Source: Crocodylus rhombifer (Eukaryota > Chordata > Crocodylia > Crocodylidae). From it: DNA of 64,000 nt. The position numbers were made by a program, and so were the translations under genes. The stretch covers positions 1 to 64,000 of the forward strand of contig JAVSML010018838.1 of assembly GCA_038503035.1 (NCBI GenBank). Direction: 5' to 3'. Within the stretch, counting starts at the first letter, position 1. Each line of letters opens with the position of its first letter. Below the pieces are notes generated by a model, which searched no databases, was not told where the DNA came from, and worked only from the letters and a program-made list of their open reading frames with translations. Shown in pieces: positions 1 through 34,945 of this stretch.

Positions 1-421
1 GGCAAAGGCATAAGAGCCAGGGTCTCTGCCTTACGTGGCAGTGGCAGCCTGGGTGGTGGCAGGGGCTGTTCTTGCTTCTTGCTTCCTCTTTAAGCGAGTG
101 TCCGGAGCTACAGCCCCAATTGCTGCCCTTGTTAAGCTATTGCAAGAATGGACAGGGACTCTGAGGTAGTTCACCTTGATTTTTTACCATAGCTTGTTGC
201 TCTCCTGAAAACCCCCATCACCTTGTCTGTCTGGCTGTGGGGCCTCAATGTGTCACCATCAGTTTGCACTGAGACCAGAGGGCTGTAGCCTAGTGGAGTC
301 CCTGGGGTCTAACCTTGTTTGGGCCTGAGCCAGTGGCTCAGCCAGTGCGGCGCTGGAGTTTGCAGCCCCTGCCTCTTTGTATTTCACTTCCAAAGCCAGG
401 CTTTCTTGCCCTGCTGTCACC
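1..421 (+). other. 5' flank and probable 5'UTR of the CLEC18 gene
   Basis: This stretch lies upstream of the first recognisable start codon. It is moderately GC-rich, and I see no TATA box or other core promoter element that I can defend. The bases just before the ATG at 422 (cacc) give a good Kozak context. The transcription start cannot be placed from sequence alone and may lie outside the window. Confidence 0.35.
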
Positions 422-23456
<23,035 letters not shown>

Positions 23457-25260
23457 GAACATGCAGCTTCCTATCACCTCCCTGCTCCAGATCGGTGCTA
23501 GCTGCTGAGTCATGGCTGCAATGTCACCCTCATCCTGCACACAGCTTGAGAGAGGACTCCCATCTCTGCTGCTCCCCTGATGGCTCCTCCCAGGACTTCA
23601 GGGCTCACTCAGAGGCAACTGGGTGCTTGGGTTAGTGCCAGACATGCTGACTTCTGAGTGTGTCGGCTGAGGGCCATGAGGTAGCTGTGGCACCAGGACC
23701 TGCTGAGTGCTCAGGGGAGGACAGGGGAAGGAGGGGGGAGGGCACATCCTGTACTGACATTCCAAACCATAGAGTAGCACAGAGAGGGGATAGAAAGTTA
23801 AAGGTGCAAGGGGGCAATTGATCCTTACCCCTGTTGGGTCAGGGTGAGGTTGTGTCTCTGGAGCTTTGGCCAATCCCAAGCAAAGACATGCCTCTCACCA
23901 TCCCGGGAAGACCTCTTTACAGCCCAGTGTGGCCTATGGCTTTTCCTTAGGGAAAGAGTTGTCCCCTACAGCACCTTCTAGGCCCCTCCACCTTCGCTCT
24001 GGTCTGAGGGGGACTCAAAGACATTGAAGAGCAGTGGAGCTATTTGAAAGGGCAAAACCCGTTCTGCTGTCCTGAGGCAGGTGGTAGCCAGCTCAGCACA
24101 GGTTTATCACACACCATGTGCTGACTCCCTCTGGCATCACCCCGACCACATGAACTAGCCCAGAAGTGCCCAGGGGCAGAGGGGGTCATTGTGTGGCAAA
24201 GGGACACAGCCCTGGCTTAAATTAGTAGGATGAGGGTTTCTCTAGAGAGAGGGGGGAGCTCTGAGGTGCTGACCAGAAGGGGAAGGTGCTGGAGGGTATA
24301 CACTCATTGCCTCTTCTGCCCCCACCCCCATTCCCACCTGGAGAGGAGCTGAGGTGAGACAGTTGTGCCCCTGCCATGTGGGGGGAGGCAGGGGGAAGAA
24401 GATATCCTGAGCAGGGGGGGTCAGGCCCATGTGCCCAGGCCCTGAACAGGCCCCCTTGCTCCTCTAGAAGGGACTCTACTCAGTAGAGACCCTCCCCTCT
24501 GAGGGCTGGGGTTGACTTCTGGCAATAAGATTAGAGCTTCCTGTCGTTGACTAGGGGCGTCTCCAGTCGCTGTTGCTTCCTTTGGGATGGTGACCCCATG
24601 CTCCTGGCATTCAGCAGGGAAGTGCTATGGGGTCTCTCCCTGTTAAACTTCTGCCCCAGATCCCCAGGCAGAATGTTTCCTGTTGCAGCCCTGAGGCAAA
24701 AGACATGCCAGCTTAGTGGACTCTGCATTTCTGATGGGGGGTACAAGTCAGAGAGTTGAGGAATGGTGCACACTAGGACTGTTAGACTTCCTGGATCCCT
24801 GGGTTTTTGGCTGTGGCTGTAGGAATTTGGGTGGGGGCAGTGGGAGGGGGAAGGGAGGGGCATGACAGAGGTATTGCCAGGCATTGGGAATTGCAGGCAA
24901 GGAGCATCCTTGGAGCTGGTGCTCCATAGACAGGGGAGTCCTGCAGGTGCCCTGCAGGCAGGGCCCACACTGTGACCTCTACGGCCTGCAGTCCCATGGC
25001 TTTTCCACTGTGCAATAGTCAAGCTGCTTCCATATATGTCTGTCTAGCTCCAGTACTAACCAGATGATCTCAGGGGGCGGGGACTCCCAGCTCTCTAGCA
25101 GGGCTGACTTAGAAAACTAGGCTTTTTTCTCCTTCAGGCCTGTTCTCATGCCCTATGTCCTAGGGTGTTTGCTCTGGTGCTGGGACATTTATCTGGCTGA
25201 CATTAACACCTCACCCTCTGTAAGAGCCTTGGATGGTTTAATAAAGATTTGCTTCTGTCT
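23457..25260 (+). other. CLEC18: Probable 3'UTR of CLEC18
   Basis: This is non-coding sequence from the stop codon to just beyond the first canonical AATAAA. I see no interspersed repeat in it, unlike the introns. Its extent is inferred from the poly(A) signal only. Confidence 0.5.
25240..25245 (+). terminator. Polyadenylation signal AATAAA, probably for CLEC18
   Basis: An exact AATAAA lies 1.8 kb after the stop codon, followed within 30 bases by a GT-rich stretch (ttctgtcttgg). It is the first canonical signal I noticed downstream of the coding region. Confidence 0.5.
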
Positions 25261-26175
25261 TGGAAGGTGCCTCTGGAGTTCTCTTGGAGTATGGCTGCCC
25301 CTGGGACACAAGCTCCTTCAGGAGTGGGTAAAAGGAGAACACAAATAGGCCTGGGTCTTACCCTGTTCCTCAGGCCCTTTCCCCTGCCTGCTCCTTAATC
25401 CACCCATTGTGCTCAGCAGAGACCAGCCCTGCCCCAGCAGGTTCACAAGCACAGTATTTAAAGCAGCTGTGCTTGCTCATGCCTATTGCAGTCCACTTCC
25501 TAGCAAATATTCTGGAGGAAGGACTTTTGTTAAACATTCATCTTCACCAAATGCATTTACCTGGAAGCATCCAGCAGCCTGCTAACACAGCTGGATGTAC
25601 TATTTGGAGTGTAGCGAAAGAAGCAAGATTTTGGAAGTGAAAAGCCACCAGTGCTTCTGTCAGGCCATCTTCCACCCTAAAGAAGCCTAGGTTTTAAGCT
25701 TTCCTGCAGGGCCTTTGTGGGAACTAATGGTGTCACCTCACTGGACAAGTCAAATCTCATCCCATTTCATTGCCTGAGTGACACTGTGAGGGATTCTGCT
25801 GTAAGGATGCTGCTCTGTGTGGCAGCTTCTAGTAAGGGCAGTGCTGGGATCCAGGTACCTGCTGTAGTTGGGAGTCAGGACAGTTCTTGGGTGTTCTGTC
25901 ATGCCCAGGACACTCTTCAGCTCACCACATCCAGATAAGCATCAACTCTACTGCTTATGCCCACTTGCACTGAGGCCATGCTCCTGAACCTATCGATCCT
26001 GAATCCTGACATCTTGAGCATTACAGTGTGGAAAGTGCTGCACAAAGGATGGTCAGTCCAAGCTCTGTATTTCCATGGAAACTACTTGCAGTTTCATAAA
26101 TAAAAGGAACTGAGCTCCAGCTGAGGAACATAAAATGGAAGCAGAGGGGCCCCTGAAAGGATGGTGATTCTCTTG
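25261..26175. other. Intergenic: nothing recognised
   Basis: No coding similarity, RNA gene or defined repeat seen. Confidence 0.4.
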
Positions 26176-26183
26176 CCCTAAAG

Positions 26184-26482
26184 CAGGGGTAGGCAACGTT
26201 TTTTGGTTGGAGTGCCGAAAAAACCACAATGTCTACCTTGGAAGGTGCCAGAGTGCCAACATGCCAGAGCCCAGAACAGCTGTTTTCAGTCTCCTGGCTG
26301 CAGCTGCCCATGAAGCCTGGTCTGCTTGCAGCGGGGCGTGCAGCCTCCCAGCCACCTGGTGGGAGCAGCCTGGGCTCTGTGACTGGCAGCAGCTGCTTAG
26401 AGCCCAGGCTGGCAGTGGTGTGCCAAGCAAAATGACCTTGCGTGCCATGCTTGGCACGCGTGCGGGGGGTTGCTGACCCCTG
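26184..26482. mobile_element. hAT-type MITE with 8-bp target duplication
   Basis: The ends are caggggtaggcaac and, inverted, caggggtcagcaac. The octamers ccctaaag (26176-26183) and ccctaaaa (26483-26490) differ at one base. The interior ends with gtgccaagcaaaatgacctt and tgcgtgccatgc, shared with the element at 7307-7529. Confidence 0.88.
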
Positions 26483-26490
26483 CCCTAAAA

Positions 26491-27360
26491 GAAAGAGTCA
26501 GGAAAGGAAATGTCCACAAGCAGAATAGCTACTAAAGAGAGTGATGTTCTGTACACTTCTCACCACTAAAGGAGCTCCTAAGGGCAGTGCTAGGGCCAGC
26601 CAATGACAGAGGAGTTGGTACTGCTGTTGCCCAATCATTAAGTAGAGCATGGTTGATTTGGGAGCTGTGAATCTGGCATCTCTACCTAGCCAGAAATCCT
26701 TCCCTTTATCCTGTTTAAATGTCGTTTTTCTCGTAAGGCATCAGGGTCTACCAAATACTGTGCCCAGCACTGGGCATGGTTTTACTACCACCTTCTGCAG
26801 AAAATTGACCCCGAATGATGAAACAGGGGCAGCACACAGGACAAGCAGTTTCCAAGCTGTTTGCAACTCAGTTCACAGGTCAATTTGTCCCTTCTTCCTA
26901 CCCTTTGAAGGGCAGAGGAAGCACCATTTATCTGGGTCCATTAAAGCAGTTTTCCTTAAGTGTTCTCAGGGATAGCTGTTTTTCTGGCATGGTTTAGTAT
27001 CCACTGATGTGTGGGGGCTTAATACCTATTTTATGGAAATGGGAGGCTCCTCCCTAACTTGCTCCTGCAGCCATATGGCTGAGGGTAGGCAGAACTTGGG
27101 GGCATCTGAACCCCAAGCCTCCAAGCTTGGGCCTGCATGTTAGGATGCCTGCCAAAAGACTCTGGAAGTATATAAAACCCCTGGTGGGGGTGGAGGATGT
27201 TTGCCAGTGGTAGGGCCACTTCTAGTTCTGGACCGACTCATGGATTTGGACTTGATTTGGCTGGGAACACGAAACATTTCTTTAAAAAAAGGGGGGGTGG
27301 GAGCCTGTAAAGTAAGCTCTTTCTTAATTAAGAGTAGCTAACCTATGTATATTTAGTGTA
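26491..27360. other. Intergenic: nothing recognised
   Basis: No defined feature. A short A/G run (aaaaaaaggggggg) sits at about 27282-27297. Confidence 0.4.
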
Positions 27361-28094
27361 AATAGCAAATCAATGATCTGGAAGATGGGATGGAGTGCAC
27401 CCTCAGCAAGTTTGCTGATTACACCAAGCTGGGGTGGGGGAGTAGTAGATATGCTGGAGGGTAGGGCTTGAATTCAGAGTGACCTAGACAAATTGGAAGA
27501 TTGGGCCAAAAGAATTCTCATGAGATTCAACAAGAACAAGTGCAAAGTCCTGGACTTAGGACAGAACAATCCCATGCGCCGGTACATGCTGGGGATTGAC
27601 TGGCTGGGCAGTAGCTCTGCAAAAAAGGAACTGGGGGTTACAGTAGACAGTAAGATGAATAGGAGCCAACAGTGTGTCCTTGTTACAGAGAAGACTGCAG
27701 GCATACTGGTCTGCATTAGTAGGAGTGCTGCCAGCAGATTGAGGGAAGTGATTCTTCCTTTCTATTCAGCACTGGTGAAGACACATCTGGAGTACCGTGT
27801 CCAGTTTTGGGCCCCCCACTACATAAAGGAGGTGGACAAATTGGAGAGAGTCTAGTAGAAGGCAACAAAAATGGTTAGGGGGCTGGGGCACATGACTTCT
27901 GAGGAGAGGCTGAGGGAACTGGGTGTATTTAGTTTAGTTTAGTTTGGTAGCCTTCAGCTACCTAAAGGATGGTTCCAAAAAGGATGAAGCAGACTGTTTT
28001 TAGTGGTGGCAGATGACAGAACAAGGAGCAACGGTCTCAAGTTGCAGCCAGGGAAGTTTAGGTTAGATATTAGGAAAAATTTTCTCACTGTGGC
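27361..28094 (+). mobile_element. CR1 LINE, left part of an interrupted copy
   Basis: The frame at 27493-27855 encodes the end of CR1 ORF2 (NKNKCKVLDLG; ELGVTVDSKMNRSQQ; LVKTHLEYRVQFWAPHY; VDKLERV). The RT catalytic region upstream reads FADYTKL, so the second aspartate is lost. The copy is broken at 28094 by a DNA transposon and resumes at 29162. Confidence 0.88.
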
Positions 28095-29161
28095 TAGGGA
28101 CTTGCATGTAAACTGGTTTAAATGATCAGGAACTGATTTAAACCTGTAACAGAACAGATGTTCAGTGCACATAAACCAGTTTGAAAATGGCTGAAACTGG
28201 TTTGAGATAAAACTGGTTGAATGTAGTATCAGACTTAATTGATTTGACTCAAATCAGTTTATGCAATGTCTGTCCCAGACCCCTTGCTGGTTTAAGATAA
28301 ACCAGAGACCCCCAGCATCCCAGAATGCTTTCTGGGAAGGGTAGGGCTCTCTGCTCCACAGCAGGGTTGGCCCCTCCCCTCTGCTCCCTGCCTGTCGCTC
28401 TGACAGAGACTTGCAGGCACAGCAGTCTGTCTGGCTCCACCCCTCCCCCCTCATTGCTTGCTGGACAAGCAGGGCTCCCCCTCTCCTATCCCCCACAGCA
28501 CGGACCCTAGCCCCATGGACCTTAGGCATGTGGTATGCTAGCTAATGCTGAGAGGTGTCTGTGAATAAGTCTCTCCAATTTCACTGGGATAGGCAGACAG
28601 AACAGTGACTGTTTGGAGCTAATCAACTGGTCAGCCAGTAAGCTGTTTAAGAAGAGTTGAAGTAATGTAGAGAGGCTGTTGTTTTGCTAATGAGGTGAAA
28701 AATGCTGTTATCAGCCCTTTGCTGGCTTGCTGCCTGTCAGTGTGCTGCAGACAGTATAAAGAAGCAGGTAGGGCGATTGAAAAGCTCTGTAGCATCAACA
28801 GATGCATGCACTGCAACCCCTCTCCCCCATTGCCTCAGAGTGCTAGCAGGGATCTGGGGTCTAGCAACATCTGCCTCTTGAGCAGCAACCAGGGAAAAGC
28901 CTAGGATGTTGCAGGCAGACCTCCCTAATCAGAACATCCCGCTCAGGCCTGGCCATGCTCCCCTCCCCTGCAAGCTCAGCTCTGTCCAAGGCAGGGAGGG
29001 CTGCTCTACTGCCCCCTGGCTTCTAGCCTGAGCTACTACAGGCATGTGCCTGCATGTCTGGCATGTCTGTGCAGTTACAAAGTGATAGAGCCTAGCCAGG
29101 TTAAACTAACCTGCAAAAATTGAATCAATTTAGGCTCAGGCTTTTTGAATGTTTGTCCCTA
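28095..29161. mobile_element. hAT-like element inserted in a CR1
   Basis: It begins tagggacttgcatg and ends gaatgtttgtcccta. Including one neighbouring base pair on each side, gctagggac / gtccctagc is a perfect 9-bp inverted repeat. The subterminal regions are rich in aaactggttt/aaaccagttt motifs. It interrupts CR1 sequence that resumes directly at the far side. I cannot make out a clean 8-bp target duplication. No transposase frame is present. Confidence 0.65.
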
Positions 29162-29365
29162 GCCCATGAGAGTAGTAAAGTACTGGAACAGTTTACCCAG
29201 AGAGGTGGTGGAGTCTTCATCCTTGGAGGTTTTTTAAGACGCAGCTAGACAAAGGTTTGGCTGGGATGATATAGTTGGGGACTGTCCTGTTTTGAGCAGA
29301 GGGTTGGACTAGATGAACTCCTGAGGTCCCTTCCAACCCCAATTTTCTATGATTCTATGATATGT
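29162..29365 (+). mobile_element. CR1 LINE, 3' part of the interrupted copy
   Basis: It continues the element of 27361-28094 (agtagtaaagtactggaaca; cagctagacaaaggtttggc) and ends in the diagnostic CR1 3' octamers ttctatgattctatgat. Confidence 0.88.
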
Positions 29366-30129
29366 AATCTTACCCGACTGCCTTTCATTCCTGTTTGACC
29401 TGCATGGGATCCTGAGCCAGCTCACAGTAAGATGATGGAAGCTTTTCCTGATGGCCTCTGAGAGGGAAAAGCTGGAGTCTGTTCCATTTTGTGCATCATT
29501 GGCCAAATTGTTTAATGTATTTCAGTCAGTGCATCTCTGCAAAGCCATTGATAGGAATGAGTTGGCATATGTTATGGAGAGTACAAATAAAGGTTGGGGT
29601 GGCAGTGACTGCAGTTGTTACTGAAGGCCAAATCTGCCCTGCAGAAGTGTCTGAATCTCAAGGAAAGATCCCAGCTTGCTTTTCCAATATCAGGCTGCAT
29701 TTACCAATCAGGTACCTATAAGTATTATTGTTCACCTTTGCTGAATGGGAGCTCATGTCATGGCCAGCTTCCCATCGGAGGAGAAATCAGAGACATGGAG
29801 TCTGGGAATTTTTCTTGTGTGACTTTTAATTATAGTCACCGGTCCTGGAGTGGAGATGGTCATACACAGATGGAGAAGTCTCACTCAAACTTCACTGCCT
29901 TGTTGCTGGGATCCAATGTTGACCCAAAAATTGACTCCACTTTGCAAGATAGAGAGAAATCAAACTCTGGCTGTTTGCAATGGTTCCACTGAGCTGTACC
30001 ACACTGCACAGCTAACAGTAACATGGCATTTTTCAAACACCATATTCTGTAGGTTCCTTGTAAGACTCTGTAACAGCACTATGGGGTCACTCCAACCATA
30101 ACTATATGGTTGTAACCTGAGCCAGTTTG
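29366..30129. other. Intergenic: nothing recognised
   Basis: The 125-codon frame at 29615-29992 has no motif that I recognise and no repeat signature. Confidence 0.35.
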
Positions 30130-30137
30130 ATTTAGAG

Positions 30138-30417
30138 CAGTGGTGCTCAACATTTGGCCTGTGAAGCCCTGTGTCAACAGCCATCACTGGCACGAGCACA
30201 CTGGCATGTCGCTGTGGCTCCTGTTGGAGTTCTGCATGCACAGCGAGCTCTCTGAGCTCACCTGTTGTTGGTGTGGAGGCAGTGGTTTTGTACAACTCCA
30301 GAGTGCAGGCGTGAACTCAACTACTCCTTGTCCTTTCTTTTTGCCTGCTGGTGAATTCATTGCTGTGGCAATGCTTTTCTGTGGTCCACAGCTTGTTAAA
30401 AAGGTTGAGTACCACTG
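30138..30417. mobile_element. hAT-type MITE
   Basis: Ends are cagtggtgctcaac and, inverted, cagtggtactcaac. The octamers atttagag (30130-30137) and atctacag (30418-30425) agree at 6 of 8 bases. Confidence 0.8.
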
Positions 30418-30425
30418 ATCTACAG

Positions 30426-31802
30426 TCACAATAACCACAGACTTTAACCAGGCCAGTTTTACAGCTACCAAACCCTTAATGAGCATCTGTATGCTACTGA
30501 GGGAAAACCCAACAGCTGAGAGTCAAGACCTGATGGGTAGTATCAGGAGTCAAGGAAGAAAGCACAGGGTTTAAAGCAGAGAACTAGCCACAGCAAAGCT
30601 GTAGGATGTTCCCTTTGTTTAGCCTGTGAGCTGTTAGGGGAAGAGGTATTCCTTCACTGGGTCTGGGCAGCACTGGGCACAGAGGAACATCCAAGTGCTG
30701 CTATATGTCTAGCAGTAAAGGGAGAGGAGATATAGGAAGATAATGGAGAGAAAGGGAGTAGGAAGAGAATTTGGGGTTGGGGGAGAGAAAACAATGCAAG
30801 GAAGAGAGAGCAGAGGGGCGTGTCAGTGAACACTCAGTCCTGTCAGTCACTGTCATCATGATGGATGGCACTCAGCTGCAGGAGCAGGCAGATCTGAATC
30901 AGCGCGGATGCAGCTGGAACAAGGCAAATGAAGGGTGAGGGGTGCCTAGGTGCCATTTTGCTATGGGTGAGGGTTGAGTATGTGTCTGCTGCCCCCCTCC
31001 CCTGCCCCTGCCACCCCACACTCAACGGGCATGTTAGCTAATCCTCTTCCCTGAGCTCAGGCCTGCACCAGGGGCTGGAGATCCCTGTCAAGAGGGAGGG
31101 TGGAGGCTGCTCTTTAGAGCTGCAAGATATCAGCAGGAGGGGATGCTGAAGACTTTGCCTTCCATTGGTACTTGTAAGCACTGGGGTATCTAAGCCCCAC
31201 ATTGCCCTTCCACAGAGATGGCTTGGCCTAGCATGGAAGACTGGGGTCCTTCCACCAAAAGTTGTTTGAATGACTGTCACAAACACTAGTGGATTTACAC
31301 TCTAGGGCTTGTGAAGTGCTCTAGTGTCTTGTCCTAAACATTGTAAAGTCTTTGTGCTGGAGCTGTGAGCTACTGTGTGGTGCCCAGCCTTATGGGGCCC
31401 CATTTTCAGTTGGTCTCTGAGTCCTATCATATCAAACATGATAAATGCAATAATAAAAAGTCACCTCACATTCTCCCTAGATCTGGTCAGTATGTCAGTA
31501 TGCAAAATACAGCTGGTCACTGCCTGAAGGTCTTCAATTTTAGATGAAAGGAAATAGAAGGAAGATGTAAGGAAGTGTCCTGGAGAGAGCACAGTGTGTG
31601 CATATCCTCTGTGTGCCGCTCCAAGAACAAAATGGCTGCTGGCTCTGCTCACTGAAAATTCCTAGCAGTACACCAATGCAGAACACCCAGAGCAAAGGCA
31701 CTGCATTTACACAGCTGTGTACCACAGGATCTATGTGGAAGAAGGACATTTGACAGTAAGTATCTCCCATAGTTGCCAAGAGATAAACATTCACAGCTAA
31801 TG
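30426..31802. other. Intergenic: nothing recognised
   Basis: Purine-rich stretch (30715-30830), otherwise featureless. Confidence 0.4.
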
Positions 31803-31810
31803 CCTTATTG

Positions 31811-32610
31811 CAGTAGTTCTCAACCTTTTTAGCCTCAAGGCACCCTGGTTGAGCCAAGAAGCTAGACTCTAGCTCAGGGGCAGGTAAAGTCTAGCCCACA
31901 GCAGACTCCATTTCCCAGCAGCCCCTACCCATGTCGCTGCAGCTGGTTTCCATGGAGACCTAGGAGCAGCAACACCATGACAGCACAGGGCCAGGTTTCT
32001 ATGGAGACTGGCCCCAGCAGTGCTGGCAGGGCCCATGGCTGAGCAGGGAGCTGCTCCAGGGCCGAGGCTGGGATCTTGTAGCAGTGGCAGCATGGTCCAG
32101 AGACAGGGTAGAACTGCAATCTACCTGCATGCCCCCGGGAGGGGTGAGTAGGTAGCGGACTGCAGCTCTACACCACACTGTTACCACCACAAGATCTCTT
32201 GGGCCCCGGAGCAGCTCCTCGCCTAGCCATAAGCCTTGCCAGTGTTGCTGGGGCCAGTCCCCATGGAAACTCTGGCTCCCTGCTGTTACAGAGCCACTGC
32301 TCCTGGGGTCTGCATGGAAATTAGCCGCAGTGACATAATCAGGGGCTTCTGGGAAATGAAGTCCGGCCACTGGCTGGATCCACCATTTTGCCCACCTGTG
32401 CTCTAGCTGGTGCCATGGGGGCGGGGAGGGGGAAGTGGGGAGGCGCAGGACCTATGGATTCCTGTCTGAAATCTCTGGGGTTATCTTGTGAATCACTTAT
32501 AGGCATTTGCACAGCTAACAGCACTAACATTGTGTGGCACCCCATACACCCTTAAAAGGATCTTCTTGCAACACCTCAGGGTGCCACAGTATCTGGACTG
32601 AGAATAACTG
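31811..32610. mobile_element. hAT-type element carrying a second hAT element inside it
   Basis: Ends are cagtagttctcaac and, inverted, cagttattctcagt. The flanking octamers ccttattg and ctctatgg agree at 5 of 8 positions. The left arm has caaggcaccctgg and the right arm agggtgccacag, which correspond as inverted repeats. The element is split by an insertion at 31875-32400. Confidence 0.7.
31875..32400. mobile_element. Foldback hAT element with perfect 8-bp target duplication
   Basis: Ends are caggggcaggtaaa and, inverted, cacaggtgggcaaa. The octamer ctctagct is present unchanged at 31867-31874 and 32401-32408. Left-arm phrases (actccatttcccagcagccc; ggtttccatggagacc) recur as reverse complements in the right arm (gggcttctgggaaatgaagt; ctgcatggaaatt), so the whole element can fold back on itself. 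No coding capacity. Confidence 0.88.
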
Positions 32611-32877
32611 CTCTATGGTGACCATTAACAAAACCATGAGGTAGGAGACATTCGGATCACATGAGTAGAACATGCTTTCCCATTATCTGCTCAACCCAAA
32701 ACACCACTGCTACTGCACTCACCAGCAACGTCACTTTGTGTGGTCTGCCAAGTTGGTAGCTGATACCAGACCTTTGGTACTAATACACTGGCAACATGGG
32801 ACTCCCTGACTAGCCACAGTGCTAGTTTCCCCACTTGCCTTTGGGCACGCCACCCACCTGTCTCTCCTGCCATGCCT

Positions 32878-34026
32878 TGTTGTTAATTAATTAAGTTGTT
32901 AATTAGGGCAGGAGGCTGCCCATTCTTGCCCCGATGCCAGGGGGTGCTATCTGCTGCTCCATTCCTCCCCTACATCGCAGCCCAAGCCTCGCAGATGACA
33001 TCCAGATGGCTCAATGCTCCTGGCCTATAGCCAGACCAAGCTTAGGCCTCATTGTCAGGCCTCAGACACGCACACATTCATACTGCCCTCCTCTCACTAG
33101 GGCCTCTCACGCTCCACCCCCTCTCACAGGGTCTCTTTCACGCCTCGACAACTTGTATCACCTTGCTCCCTCTTGGGCCATAGGCTTTAGCTAGCTCATA
33201 CCTTGGGTGGCAGACATACCGTCTTCTGGGCCTCTCCCATGACCCTCCCTGGGGTAGTGGCCAGCCAATTACCTGACCGAGTCTAAGCTTGCCCTGGCCT
33301 CTTCCAGGGCAACTCTCTACATTCAAGCATATTGGGCCCCCAGACCTCTGGTTTTCACTGGGGCTCCTCATCTCTGCCCCCTCCCTGGGGCCACCCCACT
33401 CCCTGGGGCCATGGGCTTCCCTCCCCATTGGAGTTCAGGTGGCCGTAGCCATGCCTGACCCCTTCCGGGTCTTGCACCCCATGGGGCTCAGCTGGCTGCA
33501 GCCGTGCCTGGCCCCAACTACCTCCGATGATAAATGACCCAACCAAAGGTGAGGGCTGGGGTTAAGGCACCCTGACTCACCTTTCACCGGGGTGGTAACT
33601 GGCCTGGCATTTCCTGGGGGCTCCCGCACCACTGAGAGCCTCGCCAGGCCACCCACTCCCAGCAGGGTGCAGTTTTAGGTCATGCCCAGGACCAGAAGCC
33701 TCTAAACCATCCCCTACAGCTCCTGGCCTTACTACCAGGAGGTTGCATGCAGCCTTGCAGCCAGACAATGTTACTACCTCCCCTGCCAGTAGGGAACTGC
33801 TCTGTTTATATGGGCAGCCAGAGAGCTAAGTGGCCGCAGCAATCAAGCACCTGCTGGCTGCTTGGCTTCACTCTTAAAGTGGCAGGCACCAACAGTGCCC
33901 TGCCACACACCTCCCTCCTTAATATAGTTCCTGGGGACAGTTTCCCCAGCTGCTCCTCCAAAGCAGGCTCCCCTCAGAGCCTGTGAAAGCACTCAAGTGG
34001 TGAGCACCCCCAAAGGTGCTCCGCCA
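32878..34026 (-). mobile_element. LTR-like segment in antisense
   Basis: On the minus strand it starts tgtggcggagcacc, has a TATA-like catataaac at about 33807-33815, and continues as a long GC-rich section. At the other end it reads ttaattaacaaca, giving TG...CA ends. I see no matching target duplication, and no retroviral coding sequence lies next to it. A solo LTR is likely but not proven. Confidence 0.4.
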
Positions 34027-34716
34027 CATAGACATTAATGTTGCTAACGCTCAATATTAATATGTAAGAGAACTGGTCAGAGAAACAGCAACAGTACAGG
34101 TGTAACAAAGTTGGGAGGGGAGGGGCAACTGAGGCACCAGCTCTGGGTGCTAACCTTGGAGGAAGAGGGACACAAAACTAGCAACAGTTGCACTGCTGGA
34201 CTGGCTGCTAACATGCTGCGGGCAGCACTGTCAGGGTGCCCAGGCATCCCAATATGCCTCTCTTCAAAGGATTTGTATTCCATTGCACAGTTAGCTTGCT
34301 GAAGCTCAAATGACTTTGTGAAATCATTTCAGTTTCATGAGAATTTCATTTAGGAAGAAAAGCAAGAAAAAGAAACCTCTTAGCAGTGTTAAAATGCCCC
34401 ATTCCCTCGTGTGAATGCACCATTCCAACAGGTGGTGGGTGAAACAACTTTTCATTTTGAATGTTTCACTTGTACAATGTTTAAGTCATGATGCTGATTC
34501 TATAATATTCTGCCAAATTAAAAACTAAACAAGAAGCATCTGTTAATTTTCCTTCAGAGATCATTGAAAAACAAAATTGTGTTTCCTTTCATTTCCATTC
34601 CAAATGAAGCTGAAATTCAAAGCCACAGGCCTGTCATTAACTGAGGTTTCTAATCCAGAGCAGCTTTGCTTAAAATTGGTTGCTCTGGTAATGTCCCTTG
34701 GGCAGAGATGTATTAG

Positions 34717-34945
34717 GACAACTACTCCCAGGCCACCAAGCACCACGAATCTGCTGAGAAGGAGAAAGCTACATGCTTCGTGCTTCCATAAATCTGCTGG
34801 AAAAGCTACATGCTTTGCAACAACTACTCCCAGGCCACCAAACACTACAAATTTGCTGGGAAGGGCTGTTATGATATCCCTTTGTCTAGTTCCTGGGAAG
34901 GGCTGATACCAGCAATCTGCTGGGAAGGGCTGTTATGATTTCCTT
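34717..34945 (+). repeat. Local duplications containing copies of the serine-protease exon end
   Basis: The block at 34802-34847 (agctacatgcttt, caacaactactcccaggcc) matches the end of the protease-like exon at 38650-38700 (agctacatgcttc, caacaactactcccaggtt). A second, partial copy lies at 34717-34780. Following them, tgctgggaagggctgttatg occurs twice (about 34854 and 34917). The region is a patchwork of short tandem copies. Confidence 0.7.

Noticed and set aside
24531..25022. Antisense open frame of 163 codons in the 3'UTR
   Set aside because: Low-complexity proline/serine-rich translation with no recognised motif and no splice or promoter context.
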